A stretch of DNA of 64,000 nucleotides, taken from the NCBI GenBank assembly GCA_007449985.2, contig VIIQ02000153.1, forward strand, positions 62,001-126,000, given 5' to 3'. The DNA is from Desmodesmus armatus. Its lineage: Eukaryota; Chlorophyta; Chlorophyceae; Sphaeropleales; Scenedesmaceae. Position 1 is the stretch's first letter, and the number at the start of each line of letters is the position of its first letter. The notes under the pieces are model-generated. The model saw only the letters and a program-made list of their open reading frames with translations, did no database searches and was not told the DNA's origin. Of this stretch, positions 47,093 to 59,700 are shown piece by piece. The translations under genes and the position numbers were made by a program.

Positions 47093-50000
47093 TTAGTAGC
47101 CCTCGCCTGCCTTGAGGAATTCGAGGTTCACCTGGTGCGCCCTAGCGACGTACGCCTTGCCGGGCACTTCCTTCACGGGGGTCGTTGGCAGATCCTCGAC
47201 CTGTAGAGGGAATGCGACCTGAATCTGACCGGTCTTGTACTTGGACGCGTGGAAACGGCTTGTCACGCGGAACGTTCCGCTGAAGATCTCGCCCTTGCCG
47301 ATGTAGAACTTCGGTTCGTCGTCGCCGTATGCGTACTGGATCTTCGCCTCGGTCTCCTTGACGGGGGTGGATTTCCTGGCGGGAGCGCTCGACTTGCGCG
47401 CGTAGGGGTCGACGAGGGTGAAGTTAGTGCAGTCGGTGTCCATGGCGACCATCTCGATGGCTGAGTCGCCGACGAACGCGACCTGCGGCAAGGAGCGGAC
47501 AGAACGTTTTTATACTTAGCAGACGGAAGAGGTGTTTACGATGATGTCTAGTATGCATGTGCTGCAACCCCGCAAGCCCATGAAAGCACCTGCATACACC
47601 ACAACTATCCCAAGAATGGTGTAGCTGCCCATGAAGTTGTGCTCCGCCACTTTCAAGTACGCATGGCACTCATGGTTACATGCAGGTGGTGGGCGACGGG
47701 GCAATCAGATGCATGCATCTAGGTATGTAAACTGGCGCAGCTGCAGCGCAGGCCTACAGCAACAAGGCAGTTGCTGAGCTGCCGCACTGCCAGGCAGTGC
47801 ACCACCAGGGCTGCCGGCCTGTCTGTCTGTATGTCCCCCTGACTGTGAGCTGGTTTGTCTATGTGCCTGTCTGCCCGTCTGTCTGTCTGTTGTCAGCCTG
47901 TCTATCAGTAATTGGATGTTACACAGAACATCGCCCGTTCCATCTATCTATCTGTCTGTCTATTAAAACCCAGGTTTTAGCCAGGTTGTTGGCCAGCTCA
48001 CCCTGGGGTACACCAGGATGTCTCCGCTGCCGTCGAGGCTCATCCCCTCACACAGTGGGCTGCCACACTTCTCACTGTCCTCACGCATCTCACTGTGAGG
48101 GGGGGGAGTGGGGGGGAGTGAGGGGGTGCAGGGGATGCAGACAGGAAAACATAATGGTTCAAATAGCGACAGGGTACAGGCACTTGCAGCAGCAGGCTGG
48201 CAGCAACACAGCTCACGCTGACCAATGTACGCACGCATGTGTTGTGAGGGAGAGGTAAGGGAGACAGCGCGAGGCTTTAACAAAAACAGGAAGGTCTCCA
48301 GGTAGGTCTGACTTCACATGCAGTACGGCACAGTACACTTCTACAGTGCAGTGCAGTACAGTACAGAGCAGTACAGCGCAGTACAGCACAGCACAGTACA
48401 GCGCAGTGCAGTACAGCTTAATCCAGCACAATAACAGCCTGGTCTGGCAAAAGCTTTGCAGTGCAGTACTCAGTACTGTTGGCCAGTCAGCACAGAGCTG
48501 TCAAGTTGTTGGGCCCGCAACATGCTCCTAGCTTGAGGCCAAGCCCAAGGCCATCCATCTAGCATGCACTCTAGACTCTAGTTCAGGTCCTGGTTTGGGG
48601 GGGGGGGGTGCTCAAGGGGGGCGCATCCCCCATCGGCTGGCCACACACGACTCCCTGGACTGCCTGGGGCCGGCAAAGCCTTACCGATGAGGGATGTCCG
48701 GCAGGTGCACGCATTATTCCAGGAGGTGCCCAGCGCCCAGACCAAACTCGCATGGGAGTTCAGGTCCTTGGCGACCAAAGTCATGGGGGACGTCCACCTC
48801 CTGCCTCACTGCCCTGCGAGCAAGCGTTTGGTCGCCCCCCATGACGCCCTCATCCCTAGAAGCTTATTGCCTTATTGCACGGGTCCGCCACCTGGTTATC
48901 AACACCAACAAAAATGACACCTGGTGATCCCTGTCAGCAGCTTCTGACGGGATATCGCCAGGTGTCATCTCTGTTGGTGTTGACAGCCAGGTGAAGCCGC
49001 CCATGGATACCTGAAGCTCCTCCCCCATCCCGTCCACTCCTTAGGCCGCCCAAACTCACATGCCGGACAGAAACACATGTTGCACGCATCCAAACCCACA
49101 GACCTCACTCACCACTTGACTGTGAAGATGCCGATCTTCTCTGTTGTTGTTCCGTCGTAGTGGACTGGCTTGTCAAAGTAGTCGTGGGTCCAGCTGCACA
49201 CACCCATCAGGCTGCTCTCTGACATGAAGGAGCCGGGGCTGTGGTGGTGCGCACAGCACGACATGGTGCTCCTGTGAGGCAGCAGGTATAGTCAGAAGGT
49301 GGGAGAGGGAAGAGTCAGTTGTAAGAAATTGCACAAGAAACGGAGGACCTGACATGAAGGACGCCATTGCGGTCCTGCGGTATGCAGAGTGGGCAGAATG
49401 GGGGAAGCGACAGGGTGACTGGGGATTCAATCCCCCAGTGGGGGTGCTCACTGAGCTGGCAGCACACCATGGTGGTCCTGTGGGGCAGCCAGATGTGCCC
49501 ACATCATCCGGGATGGTAAGAAGGGGGGTGGGCGGGGAGGGAGGGTCAGTTAAGGCTGATGAAGGAAAGCAGAGGAGCCGGGGCTGTGGTGGTGCTCGCA
49601 GCACGACATGGTGGTCCTGTGCGGCAACACATGGGGGAGTGTGAGTTGCAAAGGCACGTGGGCTGAGGTAGTGCCCACAGCACGCCATAGGATCTTGAAG
49701 GGAGGGGTAGGCAGGGTCTATGCATGAGCAGTGGGGTCAGTGGCATAGAGTATTCCATCGGCACGTAGTGTGGCACGATGGCAGGCGGAGCATGTGCTGC
49801 TGCGTTGGAGGAGCAGGAGGTTGCTTTCAAGCTATTTATGACCGTTCAGGCTGCAGCCGCATGAATGCAGCTGTACCTACTGCAGCTGCTCCAGTGCAGT
49901 ACTATATAGGTACTGCAGTTACTGCAGTGCAGTATCTCCTCTGGAGATACACAAGAAGTTGGCAAACTATCTGTGCATAGAGCAGAGCACATGTGCGATA

Positions 50001-50541
50001 ACATTATGCCAATGGCTTCCAGTGCAGCACATGTATAAATTTCTAAGCTGATGATCATCTGCGAGCACGCAGTCTTGAGTGCTTTCACATGCCAGGCCTC
50101 TGCAGAAACAGCCTGCCAGGCTGACACCACCAGTGCCAGGGAAGCCCTTTGGTCAGTCGCTGATGACCTGATTGACACCATATTTTCATTCTAATCAATT
50201 ACTAGATGATGAAGACCCAGGCAGCACGTGTCTGCACATGCTGGGTGAAAGGTGGTTAACCAACCCTGCTGCGGTCAAGCTCTTGTGACTCACTCTTCGT
50301 AGGCACGCTGGCAAGCTTCATCGACACTGTTCATGCAGCGACAGTTACGCAGCTTGGTCTGCATCAAGCAAACGTCTTCTGTTTCCAGCTCAACGTAGTC
50401 TGCTGTTTTGATCTTGGGCGACGTCTGTTGGCTGATCCAATCGGTAAACATAACTGACTTTGTCTTCGTGCTTTCTGTTGCGTTGACAGCTGCTGCTGCG
50501 GCGAGCACAAGCAGCAAGGCAAACGAGGTTGTTGAAACCAT
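47093..50541 (-). CDS. Secreted Cys-rich protein, unknown family, 295 aa
   Basis: Four exons join in perfect phase on the minus strand: 50541-50294, 49271-49113, 48092-48002 and 47482-47093 (TAA). The chosen ATG gives a textbook signal peptide (MVSTTSFALLLVLAAAAA, then VNA as a likely cleavage site). Residues ~50-190 hold about eleven cysteines, in DVCLM, NCRCM, EACQR, SCCAHHH, VCSWT, VKCEM, EKCGS, PLCEGM and TDCTN contexts. This is followed by a Cys-free, beta-rich C-terminal region with YIGKGEIFSGTFRV and ends EFLKAGEGY. The last exon is notably CG-rich in codon use. I do not recognise the family. It could be a wall or periplasmic protein. The alternative stop at the end of the first exon (GAG TGA) is less likely because GA/GTGAGT is a strong donor and the phase fits the next exon. 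Confidence 0.75.
48680..49010. repeat. Intronic insertion with coding-like fragment and 50-bp hairpin
   Basis: Inside the second intron of the secreted-protein gene, a plus-strand frame at about 48,690-48,875 has protein-like composition (DVRQVHALFQEVPSAQTKLA). It is followed by an inverted repeat with arms 48889-48937 and 48944-48993 and a 6-base loop. This may be a fragment of a mobile element. Read on the minus strand, the hairpin lies in the intron's sense orientation. Confidence 0.55.
49440..49630 (-). repeat. Acceptor-side copies of secreted-protein exon 2
   Basis: Diverged copies of the exon start (the ACCATGTCGTGCTGCG..CACCACCACAGCC segment with its CACAG acceptor) lie at about 49,576-49,620, and a shorter one at about 49,455-49,480. 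Both are 5' of the intact exon in gene sense. Confidence 0.6.
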
Positions 50542-51354
50542 CTTGCTTACGTCCGAAACGAAGTCTTCAAGACTGAAATGAGATTGAATGGATGTAAAAA
50601 AGCCAATGTGACGACCAAAGGCAAGCGAGTTTGAAGCGTCCCACCAAGTCAAACGTGACCAGTCAAACGCGTGACCCAAGAGCCAGCAAGACAGTCAGTC
50701 AGTGCTCGACCAGCAGCGCATCCCTGTATGAGTGTTCAACTGCGTGTACAAGCTTGTAGAGCTATCTCTGTCATCTGGAGCAACTGCTCATGAGGTCAGC
50801 CAGCCTGGCGGACAGCTGCTTGAACTGAAGGCTGCCAGCCTGCTTTGGGAAGGCATGTTAGGCCTCCTAACCCGCCTAGCTGAGCAAAATCCTACAACTT
50901 AAACAGTCATAACATGCCCGAAAGCACTTGCGCACAATGTTTAAACCATCATGCACACAAACCATGAACATGGGCCAACCATGGGTCCATGAACGAGGGT
51001 CACAATTTGTGTGCTGCAGTTGCATCAGCCCAGATGACCATGCCTGAGTGCATCACACGCAAACAGGCTTTCAGGAGCATCCCTCAGCCTGCAGGCCCCT
51101 GTGCAGGGCGCAGGCCGCCTAGGGTGGCGGGTGCAGGCCGCCTAGGTTGGTGGGGCAAACTTTGCGCACTGCTGCTGCTGATGCTGATGCTGCTGCTGCT
51201 GCTGCTGCTGATGCTGCTGATGCTGCTGCTGATCGTATTGCAGAAGTGGACTGCTGCAGCTGCTACCACCGGGTTGGCCGACAGCTCGGCCACACGCTGC
51301 ACTGGCCTGTATCAGCGCTGCTGCTCAGCTAGTGCCGTCACCGCAGCAACTGCC

Positions 51355-51391
<37 letters not shown>

Positions 51392-51671
51392 TAGCAGCGC
51401 TACAGCTTTGCGTACAAGGGAGCCATCTCTTGAGCGCGTGCCCATATGAGAGCTGCTGCCACTCAACTGCCGCGGCCATCGCCACTGCTGCCATTGTTGT
51501 GCCGTTGTGGCTGTGGCAGCACTACAGCTTTGAGTACACTGGTGCCTTCTTCTGTGCGCGTGCCCGTCTGAAGAGCTGCTGCCACCTTGACTGCCGCCGC
51601 CATCGCTGCTGCTGCTGCTGCTGCTGCTGCCGCCATGCTGCCATTCCTGTGGCAGTATGGCTGTGGCAGCA
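50542..51671. other. Intergenic with two extra ECH1 C-terminal tails
   Basis: Diverged copies of the ECH1 terminal-exon end, including the Lys-Leu-stop region, lie with stops at 51,522-51,524 and 51,400-51,402. Between them are (GCT)n stretches. A GCTGAT/GCTGCT repeat sits at 51,170-51,235. The rest, 50,542-51,000, should contain the promoter of the secreted-protein gene. No other gene was seen. Confidence 0.5.
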
Positions 51672-53882
51672 CTACAGCTTTGAGAATGAGGGGGCCTTCT
51701 TCTGAGCTCGTGCCCGTATGAGAGCTGCCATGTCCCCTGACAGCAGGTAGGCACTGTTCCACAGCGCAACATGGGCCAGGCCTGAAGACACACCACCAGG
51801 AGCATCCCTGCAAGAGCAGCAGAAGCAGCAGCAGCAGGAAAAGATGTCAAGCGCTAGCAAAGCCACACTCTATCATAGAGTGCAGCCACAGTGTGGCTGC
51901 AGGAGTTCCAGATTCAACATCGGGCTGACCCCAACCCCAACCAGGGGCTACCTCACTGCCACCACATCACACACTGTGGCTGTCACCCCACCCACCGTGT
52001 GTGCAGCAGCACTGATTTGGTCCCTGCAACTGCCAGTGGGCTCTTGACAGCAATGCCAGCAGGTGTGACACCGCCTGCCACATCCCCTCCCTGCTGTCAA
52101 AGGTCCCCCCTCTCCTGAGCACCCCAACACCCTAACCCCCATCCCAGCTCAACACAAGGCTTTATCCCCCTCCCCCCTCCCCACCATATCCCCTCCCCCA
52201 TCACACATCCCCACCCACCGTGTGTGCAGCAAAACCGTTTTTGTCCCTGCCACAGCCAGGGGCTCTTGGCAGCAATGCCAGCAGCAACCTGCAACACAGC
52301 CTGCATCAGCCCCTCCCTGCTGTCAACCCCCCCCCCCCCCCCCCCCCCGTGCACCCCCATCCCAGCTCAACACAGGCCTTACCCGCCTCCCCCCTCCCTA
52401 AAAGCCAGCCCAGCCACATGCTGCCCCCCCCCCCCTCACACGCATACACCACACCGTATGATACAGTCCCACCCACCGTGTGTGCAGCAGAACTGATTTT
52501 GTTCCTGCAACTGCCAGTGGGCTCTTGGCAGCAATGCCAGCAGCAACCTGCAACACCGCCTGCATGAGCCCCTCCCTGCTTTCGTAGCAGCGGCTGACCA
52601 ACCCCATCCGCTCTGCTTCTTGACCCTTGACTGTACGGGCCGTCAGCGCTAGGTCGGCAGCAGCACCTGCAACAAGGAAGGTTTCCAAAACGTATGAAGA
52701 TAACAGTGAGCAGTGTGCATGCCGACTTGCAATACAGCCCCCCCCCCCCCCCCCCCCCCCCGCCCAGCCCCCCGGCCCCCCCTGCTCCAGCGCCCCCCTT
52801 CCCCCGCAACCCCAGCTCCCCTAACCCCACCGCCCCCGGAGCCCCAGCGCCGCAGCTCCCCTCTTCCACCTTCACCCCGGCAATCACAGCCCCAAGGAGG
52901 ATTATCGGGGGGGGGGGGGGGAGGGGGGAGTCAGACACCTGCTCACCGTGTCCCACGATGGCTGGCAGTCGTTGCAGCGTGCCCAGATCAGCTGTGATGG
53001 CCAGATCAACCTCCTGCAGACATATACATGCACATGCGATACGAGCAGCAGGTGTTGGTATGACTGCCCTCCAACACAACATGCCGCCGCCTACGAGTAT
53101 TGACGTCCAGGCTTACTTGCCTTGCTCCTACCGTGCAACAAACCGTTACTGTTACTGTTACTTCACCCACAACATGCATCAGCACCCCGCAGAGGGTCAA
53201 CAAGGCTGACTGTTACTGGGGTAACAGTGTCAAACTGTTACTGGGGTAACAATGTCAAACTGTTACTGGGGTAACAGTGTCAAGAAAGTCACCACAATAG
53301 ACATCGCCACACTCGTCTGAGAGTACACCGGGGGAAAGTACACCCACCAAAATACCACCGCATGCCCGGCCAACCCACCTTCACACAGAAGGCTGCATCA
53401 GCAGAGCAGTACCTCAGGTCAGCGGCAGTGATCATGTCAACACCAGCACCAATGCAGGCACCTGCAGCAGCGATACAACACACATGTGTGGCAGAACCGC
53501 ACACTTGCAGCGATTGACAGAACACCGGAGTCACAGCTTTCAGCACAAGGACCCTACAAGTTCCCAACATGAGGCTCAAGGACAATCTTGCTGCACTTTC
53601 TCTTGTTTGTGCAGATTTGGTGAAGGGGTACAATCACCGCCTCGTACTGCAGGCCATTTGATTGCCAAGGATGAAGACTGCAGAAGACGTAGTGAGGAGT
53701 TACCGCGTCTGGTGCAGCTCCCTGATTGTCACACGATGTGCAGGAGGCTGCTGCCTCCCCCCCCCCCCCCCCCAGGGTACATCTGCCAGACCAAAGCACA
53801 AAAGAACTGTATACATAGAGAGAAAGCTTTTTGTGCGTGTCGGGACAGTGCCAGTATAATATGAGTGTGAGCACCCGGGTAC

Positions 53883-53939
<57 letters not shown>

Positions 53940-54031
53940 AGTCCCGATACCCACCCCCTCACCATGTACTGCTGCAATGACGAGCCAGCGGCAAGTCTCC
54001 AACACACTGAACGCTTCCTGCAGCAGCAACC

Positions 54032-54076
<45 letters not shown>

Positions 54077-55655
54077 ACATCAGCATTATGATCAAAAACT
54101 CTGCATGAATACAGCGATCGTGACGTTGCGACTGGCGGTAATGTGCCGTGAGTCAACCAGCGCAGTACTAGTGACACTCGGCAGGGTCACTGGACGGGAC
54201 AATGGGTCTTTGTACGGCATGCATGACCCTCCAGTACGCATGTAGCTGCATCGACAAAGAGGGACGAGAGGAGTTGACATGCCCTCTCGGCTATAATCCA
54301 CAAAACAGCCTCGTCAGGCGCAGTATGTACAGTACATCAGTAATTCATGGATACAATGCGGGTGATCTCAATCGCCTGCACACCTGACCCGAGAGACTGG
54401 GGTACGACAAGTTGAAGGCCCTTCGGGGCACCCTCATGAGCCCTTGGCTCGCTCCCCCCCCCCCCCCCCACACACACACCTGTCTTCCTTCAAGTGTCTT
54501 ACACACCCACACACACACACATGGCTGGATGCACTCCCTGTAACTACACACACAAACTCTCACAGAAAGCCTCACAGAAAGACACATGGCATGTGTCACC
54601 ACACCTGCATGTGAAGTATGTCCTGCCTGAAGGCGTCCCCGAGTCGTGTTGTCACTCAGCTCGGAGCTGTGCAGGGCACATCTTGTCAGTGATTACTTCG
54701 CCGGGCGAAAGGCAGGTGTCCACACACAGGCAAGTAGAGCCCCCCCCCACCTCCCCCCCCCCCCCCCCCCCCAAGAAAAAAACACAAGAATGCCTTCTGT
54801 CTACACACACCTGCATGTGCAGTATGTCCTGCCTGAAGGCATCCCTGAGTCGTGCAGGGCAGGCCGCAGGGTCACTCATTTTGGCGCCAAATGTGTCACT
54901 CAAATAAGATAGGTCCAGACCAGCACAGAAGTTCTTGCCAGCTGCACTGATGATACACTGGGGGGGGGGGGGGGGGGGGCGGAGAAACGAGGCGAAGGGC
55001 ATGTAAGGTGGGTGTCGGAGGCAGGAACATTTTGATGGAGGTGGTGAGCCACACATACTGAGTCAGTCAGGAAGTAGAATAGCATGTGAACGTGTGCATA
55101 TGCTGCAACACTTGGCAAGCGCCAAAGGTGTCAGTCAGGTAGGACAGGTCCAGGCCAGCACAGAAGGTCTGCCAGCAGCATTGATGACGTCATGCCGTGC
55201 CCCTCTGCCCCACGCCCGTTGCCCCAGCCCAGCTGCTGAAAGCCTCTCTCGCCGTGGCCCCTGTTGCCCCCCCCCCCCCACACACACACACACGTGCTCA
55301 CCACGCGAATGTCAGGCTGCTGCTGCAGGAGCCTCACAGCCTGAATCAGACAGTGGGCACACACACAACACAACAGCAGACAGGGCATGACGCAATGGGG
55401 CAGCATGCTATTGTGGCTCTGAGCTGCCGGTGCTGCTGGTGCTGCAGGTGGCAGAGTGTACGAGATAATGCGCAACAGCGGCTGGCATGGCAGAGCTCTG
55501 TGACAGTACAGCACACGCTGGGTGACAAGAGCTGCTCTTGTGTTTCTGCTGCTGGTGCTGGTGCTGCTGCTGTTGATGATAGCAGCGACCGTGTGTATGG
55601 AACAGTGCATGAACCCGACAATGATGACACCTTGCTGCCACCCCCGGTTTGAGAT

Positions 55656-55708
<53 letters not shown>

Positions 55709-56031
55709 CGCCCGCACCTTGGAAGCCACCCACTCGTCCTGCTGCCCAGTTACTGAGCCACAGGTGCAGCCTCGTCGAATACGCATTGTGGTACAATGCT
55801 CCCTTGTGATATGCCTCTAAGCATCAAACATCCACCTCAAAAGGACCCCCCCCCTAACACACCCTCCCTACGCCCACCACACACCTTTGGGAACTCCTGC
55901 CACAGCTGTGCGTTGAATGCGTTGCTAGCTGCTGGCCTGTTGAGCTCTATGTGTCCTATGTGACCCTTGGCTGAGTCCCAGCCGCAGCGCAGGAACTCAA
56001 AGCCCTCCACATATGTGAACTGTTGCTGCAT
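51672..56031 (-). CDS. ECH1: Delta(3,5)-delta(2,4)-dienoyl-CoA isomerase, peroxisomal
   Basis: Eight exons join in phase: 56031-55885, 55340-55302, 54957-54811, 54017-53963, 53461-53379, 53013-52947, 52666-52477 and 51807-51672 (TAG), 287 residues. The enzyme moves conjugated double bases of acyl chains during oxidation of unsaturated fatty acids by isomerising 3,5-dienoyl-CoA to 2,4-dienoyl-CoA. Crotonase-fold hallmarks are ELNRPAASNAFN, ISAAGKNFCAGLDLS (oxyanion hole) and VIAAVHGACIGAGVD. The three acidic residues known from rat ECH1 (Asp176, Glu196, Asp204) align with Asp138 (AGVD), Glu158 (KEVD) and Asp166 (TADLG), all with the same offset of 38. The protein ends FSKL, a PTS1 peroxisome signal as in animal ECH1. 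There is no N-terminal mitochondrial extension. Introns carry copies of exons 3 and 7. It is divergent from the EDEM-like gene. Confidence 0.94.
51990..52330 (-). repeat. Two decayed copies of ECH1 exon 7 donor half
   Basis: In the last ECH1 intron, segments at about 52,212-52,325 and 51,995-52,105 repeat the VAAGIAAKSP..AVAG..LLHT end of exon 7, with donor-like GGTGGGTG. Both have frame changes. Confidence 0.7.
53210..53284. repeat. Three 25-bp tandem repeats, each with a palindrome
   Basis: CTGTTACTGGGGTAACAGTG plus TCAAA is repeated three times with one substitution. GTTACTGGGGTAAC is self-complementary apart from its centre. It lies in an ECH1 intron, 3' of exon 6 in gene sense. Confidence 0.85.
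55657..55707. repeat. 51-base poly-C tract in ECH1 intron 1
   Basis: This is an uninterrupted run of C on the plus strand (poly-G in the ECH1 transcript). It is one of the two longest homopolymers in the window, with the 44-base G-run at 7174-7217. Its true length is uncertain for any sequencing method. Confidence 0.85.
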
Positions 56032-56703
56032 GTTGGCGGGGTGTTGCTAATGCTGGTGAGTTCCAGTGAAACTAGGGGCCTCTCTCTTCAACTTGTTGAA
56101 CTATCTGAGAATGGCGGATACACGGGCAACGAGCCCAGCCTTCACACGATTGCTGTGCACACACTCAGTTGATCCAACGTGGCAGCAGCAGCCCCCCCGA
56201 AAGAACTATTCAACGTGCAGGCTGTACAAGAACAAAGCCACGCTGACAGTAACCAGCAGGTTGATGTCTGAGGATGCGTAGACCCTGCAGAATGGGAGGC
56301 TTGATCGATTTGGCAGTTGCGGACGGTTGCGATAGAACGGAGCACCCTTGACCTCAATCGCTCCAGTCAGCTCTGCTACCTGGTTGGTGACTCCTGTAAC
56401 GTTGTTTTGGTTCTGCGGGACGGACCGGATCAAGGGCGACCACCCCAACAGCAGTTGAGAGCAGCAGGAACACAACAGCTTCCTGACACATCCCCTGCCC
56501 TTACATACACCTTCAGTGAACGTCGGTTACACTGTTACACCTGTACAGACCAGAAGCACACCTCACACTCCCCGGGCAGCATAGGGGACAGCCTCCTACA
56601 CAAGTACAGTTCAGGGTTTGACAAGAGCTGGGCTTACCACCCAAGCCCTGCTAGCAACAGCAATGGCGCAGTAAGGAGCCCCACAGCGTTGGCCAACGTC
56701 TCT
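56032..56703. promoter_or_regulatory. Divergent intergenic region between ECH1 and the EDEM-like gene
   Basis: This 672-bp interval separates the start codons of two head-to-head genes and must contain both promoters and leaders. I see no clear TATA box or other named element. The location is the evidence. Confidence 0.5.
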
Positions 56704-59700
56704 ATGAGGCTTTGTAAGCCTCAGCCAGTGCTGGCGTGCTGGCTTGCTCTGCTTGTGCTGGCGCAGTTGGCAGTCTATGCCACAGCCTCGGATCAGCAGT
56801 GTGCTGCGCAGCCCGCAGGCGATAAGCAGAAGCAGCAGCACGCGCCAAACGGCAAGAATGCGGTGAGTGCTGCTTTGGGCAACACAGACAGGGTGTTGCT
56901 ACCAGCAACTTGCTAGTGGGGTGGGTGTGTCTCGGCTGGCAGGACTACGGCAGGACTACGGTACAGACTTTGTGAGGTGCACAGCAGCTGCAGTGACTGC
57001 AGTGCTTGCCACGCTGTTCAATCCGCGTTGCGCGCAGCTTAGCTTTGAAAGCATATCAGTTTGCAAGGCTGCACAGAAGAAGAAGACGCACAAGAGCCTT
57101 AGGCAAGCAGACCACAGTATAGCAGCTCTCGCTAGGCTTGCTTCTCAGGGAGCTCAGCATGGCAGCTGTGTAGGGGTACGGGAGTGGGTGCATTGGACAG
57201 CCTGCACAGCAACAACGCGGTTTGGGCAAGCAGGGCAACAGTGGCATGCAGCCGGCTGTGGGGGCACATGCTGCGCTCGGGCGCTCTGCTGCCCAGAGAC
57301 ATCAGTCTGTCAATGACTCATTGCAGGGCATCACAGCTTGACCAGTACCACGCGCAGCGGGTTGCAGCAGTCAGCACTTCTAAGACACGCCACCAACATT
57401 TGCTTGCAGCAGCGTGTGCGGTTGTGGAGACGGGCAGGCTAGTTGAGCAGTAGCTGGCAGTCCTGCCATACCCGGCACAGGGTTGGGTCACAAGCATGCA
57501 GCATGACATGGCGCGGTGCAGCACTGCCCTTCCACGTGCTCAGGCTAGAGACGCTGTCAAGGGTGGCAAGCAGCGCAAAGCAGCTGTATGGGATTCCACA
57601 ACTGTCACGACCACAACAACCGCTTGAACATCAGTTTGCTACTGGGTTTGGGGGTTGGGTGTTCCCTGCGGTAAATTACTACTGCAGATACAGTGAGCAG
57701 TAGTAGTAGGACGACCCTTGGTTGAAAGAAGCAAAAGCAGCTGGGGTCATAGACGCTGTGCGTGGTGAATTGGCGCGCGCCATAGGAGAAAGGGGAGTGC
57801 CACCCCATTGCCAATTACGTACATCAAGAGCAGCCGGCAAGTTGATCTTGGACGACGTGCTGTGCATCTGCTCTGTTCGCTCAACTGATGTGTTACTATC
57901 GTGGTATGCTTTGTTGTGCTGTGCTGTGCTGTGGCACTGATGTGCTGCGCTGTGCGGTTTCATGCATCTGCGTCTGTGCTGACCACCTGTGCTCATTGCC
58001 GCATGCATGCATGCACTGATTCCTGCAGGACCGGCTTGCGCGTGTGAAGGAGGTGTGGCAGCGGCGGCACCCCATCCGCCCCTCAGAGCTTGAGTCTCTG
58101 CGGCACACAGCCTGGGATATGTTTGACCATGGCTTCAGTAACTACATGCGACACGCATACCCCAAGGTACGCGCCATGGTATCTTGCATCGAAGTTGTAT
58201 GGCAGCAAGGTGCAGCTGCAGCGCGTGTGTGTGCGCACCACAGCTCACCACTGAGCATCGTGTTGTTGTGGCGAGCTGTGTACTGCTGTGTCTCAGCGAT
58301 TGGGGGGCTGAGTAATTGACCTTGTTGAGCTGTTAGGTGTGGCTAGGGGCTGCAGCGCACAGCCTGGAACATGTTTGACCACGGCTTCAGCAACTACATG
58401 CGACACGCATACCCCCAGGTGCTTGCCACGCGTGACGTGAGCACATGTATGTGAATGGGACTAGGGGTTAGGGGTTAGGGTTAGGTCGGGTTTACTGTTC
58501 CCTAAACCCTAGACCTGCAAGTTCAGGGCTTGTGCGAAAGCGTTCAGACCGGGCGTTTGGAAGTGTGTATTGGTGGTTCATTCAAGTGTATAGGGGAGGG
58601 GTGTTGTGGTATGGCAGTGGCCAGTGGGGTTGGTTCTGCTGTCAGCAGCAGCAGCAGCACCCGGAGAAGGAGGAGTGACCTAGTTGGGCGATTGTGGCCA
58701 GGCGCACCGGCCACACATGACCAACTGCAGCTGAGTGCTTGTGCGAATGCTCAATGTGTCCTGTCGCTGATGCGACCGTCCGTGCTGTGTCCCTCGTGGC
58801 CATTGGCTCTCTGGCTAGTGCCGAGGTTGGGACTCTGTCCCCACTACCTGTATTGTACTGTGCTGTGTTGCTGTCACACTGCTGCCAGCAGGACAACCTT
58901 ATGCCGTTGAGCTGTCAGGTTCAAAACTGGCAGGGTGGCCTGCGTTGCGTTGTGCGGCGTCATGCTTCTGCTTCAGCTGGGTGTGTTTGCTCATCGTGTC
59001 CTGTCGCTGGCGCGACCATCCGTGCTGTGTTGCTGTCACTGCTGTCACAGGACAACCTTATGCCGTTGAGCTGTCAGGGTCAGGACTGGCAGGGTGGGCT
59101 GTCACTCACACTGGTGGACAGCCTGGACACACTGGCACTCATGAACAGGTGAGAGCAGCAGTGTGTTTGATGCAGCGTCGGTATTGAGCTGGTGTTGGCT
59201 GCTTGTGTGAAGGTGTGACATGTATGCATGCCTGTGAAAGCCTGGACTCACTGGCACAGGTATGGCGAGGTGTGGCTTCATCATTGTACGACGCATGTTT
59301 TTGGCTGTCAAGACTGCACTTTGGGCTTGACTGTCCCTGGCACCCAATGTGCATACTTGTTGCTGGGATGTGGATGGATGTTTCTGTACATGGTTGCGGC
59401 CCTCTCGGTAAAGTTCCTTTCCGACTCTCAACATCTGTTCTTGTCTGATAACCTTCGCTCAAGGGCCGTACTCAATCCTACGAATGATGTGCTGTGCCGT
59501 GCTGTGCGGTGCCACGCTGTGCAGGCGGTCGGACCTCCAGGAGGCAGTGGAGCACCTGCGGCACACCCTCAGCTTCGACAAGGACGCCAAGGTGTGTGGT
59601 TGACTCACCAAATCAAACTCAAATCAAAGTTGTGAGAAAGTAACACTTGTAGCTGTGAAGTTCAAAGAGGCTTATGGTGTGCAGCACAGTACTGCACATC

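Noticed and set aside
57719..57940. Open frame with helix-like composition in the first EDEM-like intron
   Set aside because: It has no acceptor in a usable phase and no match to the GH47 N-terminus, so it was left out of the model.
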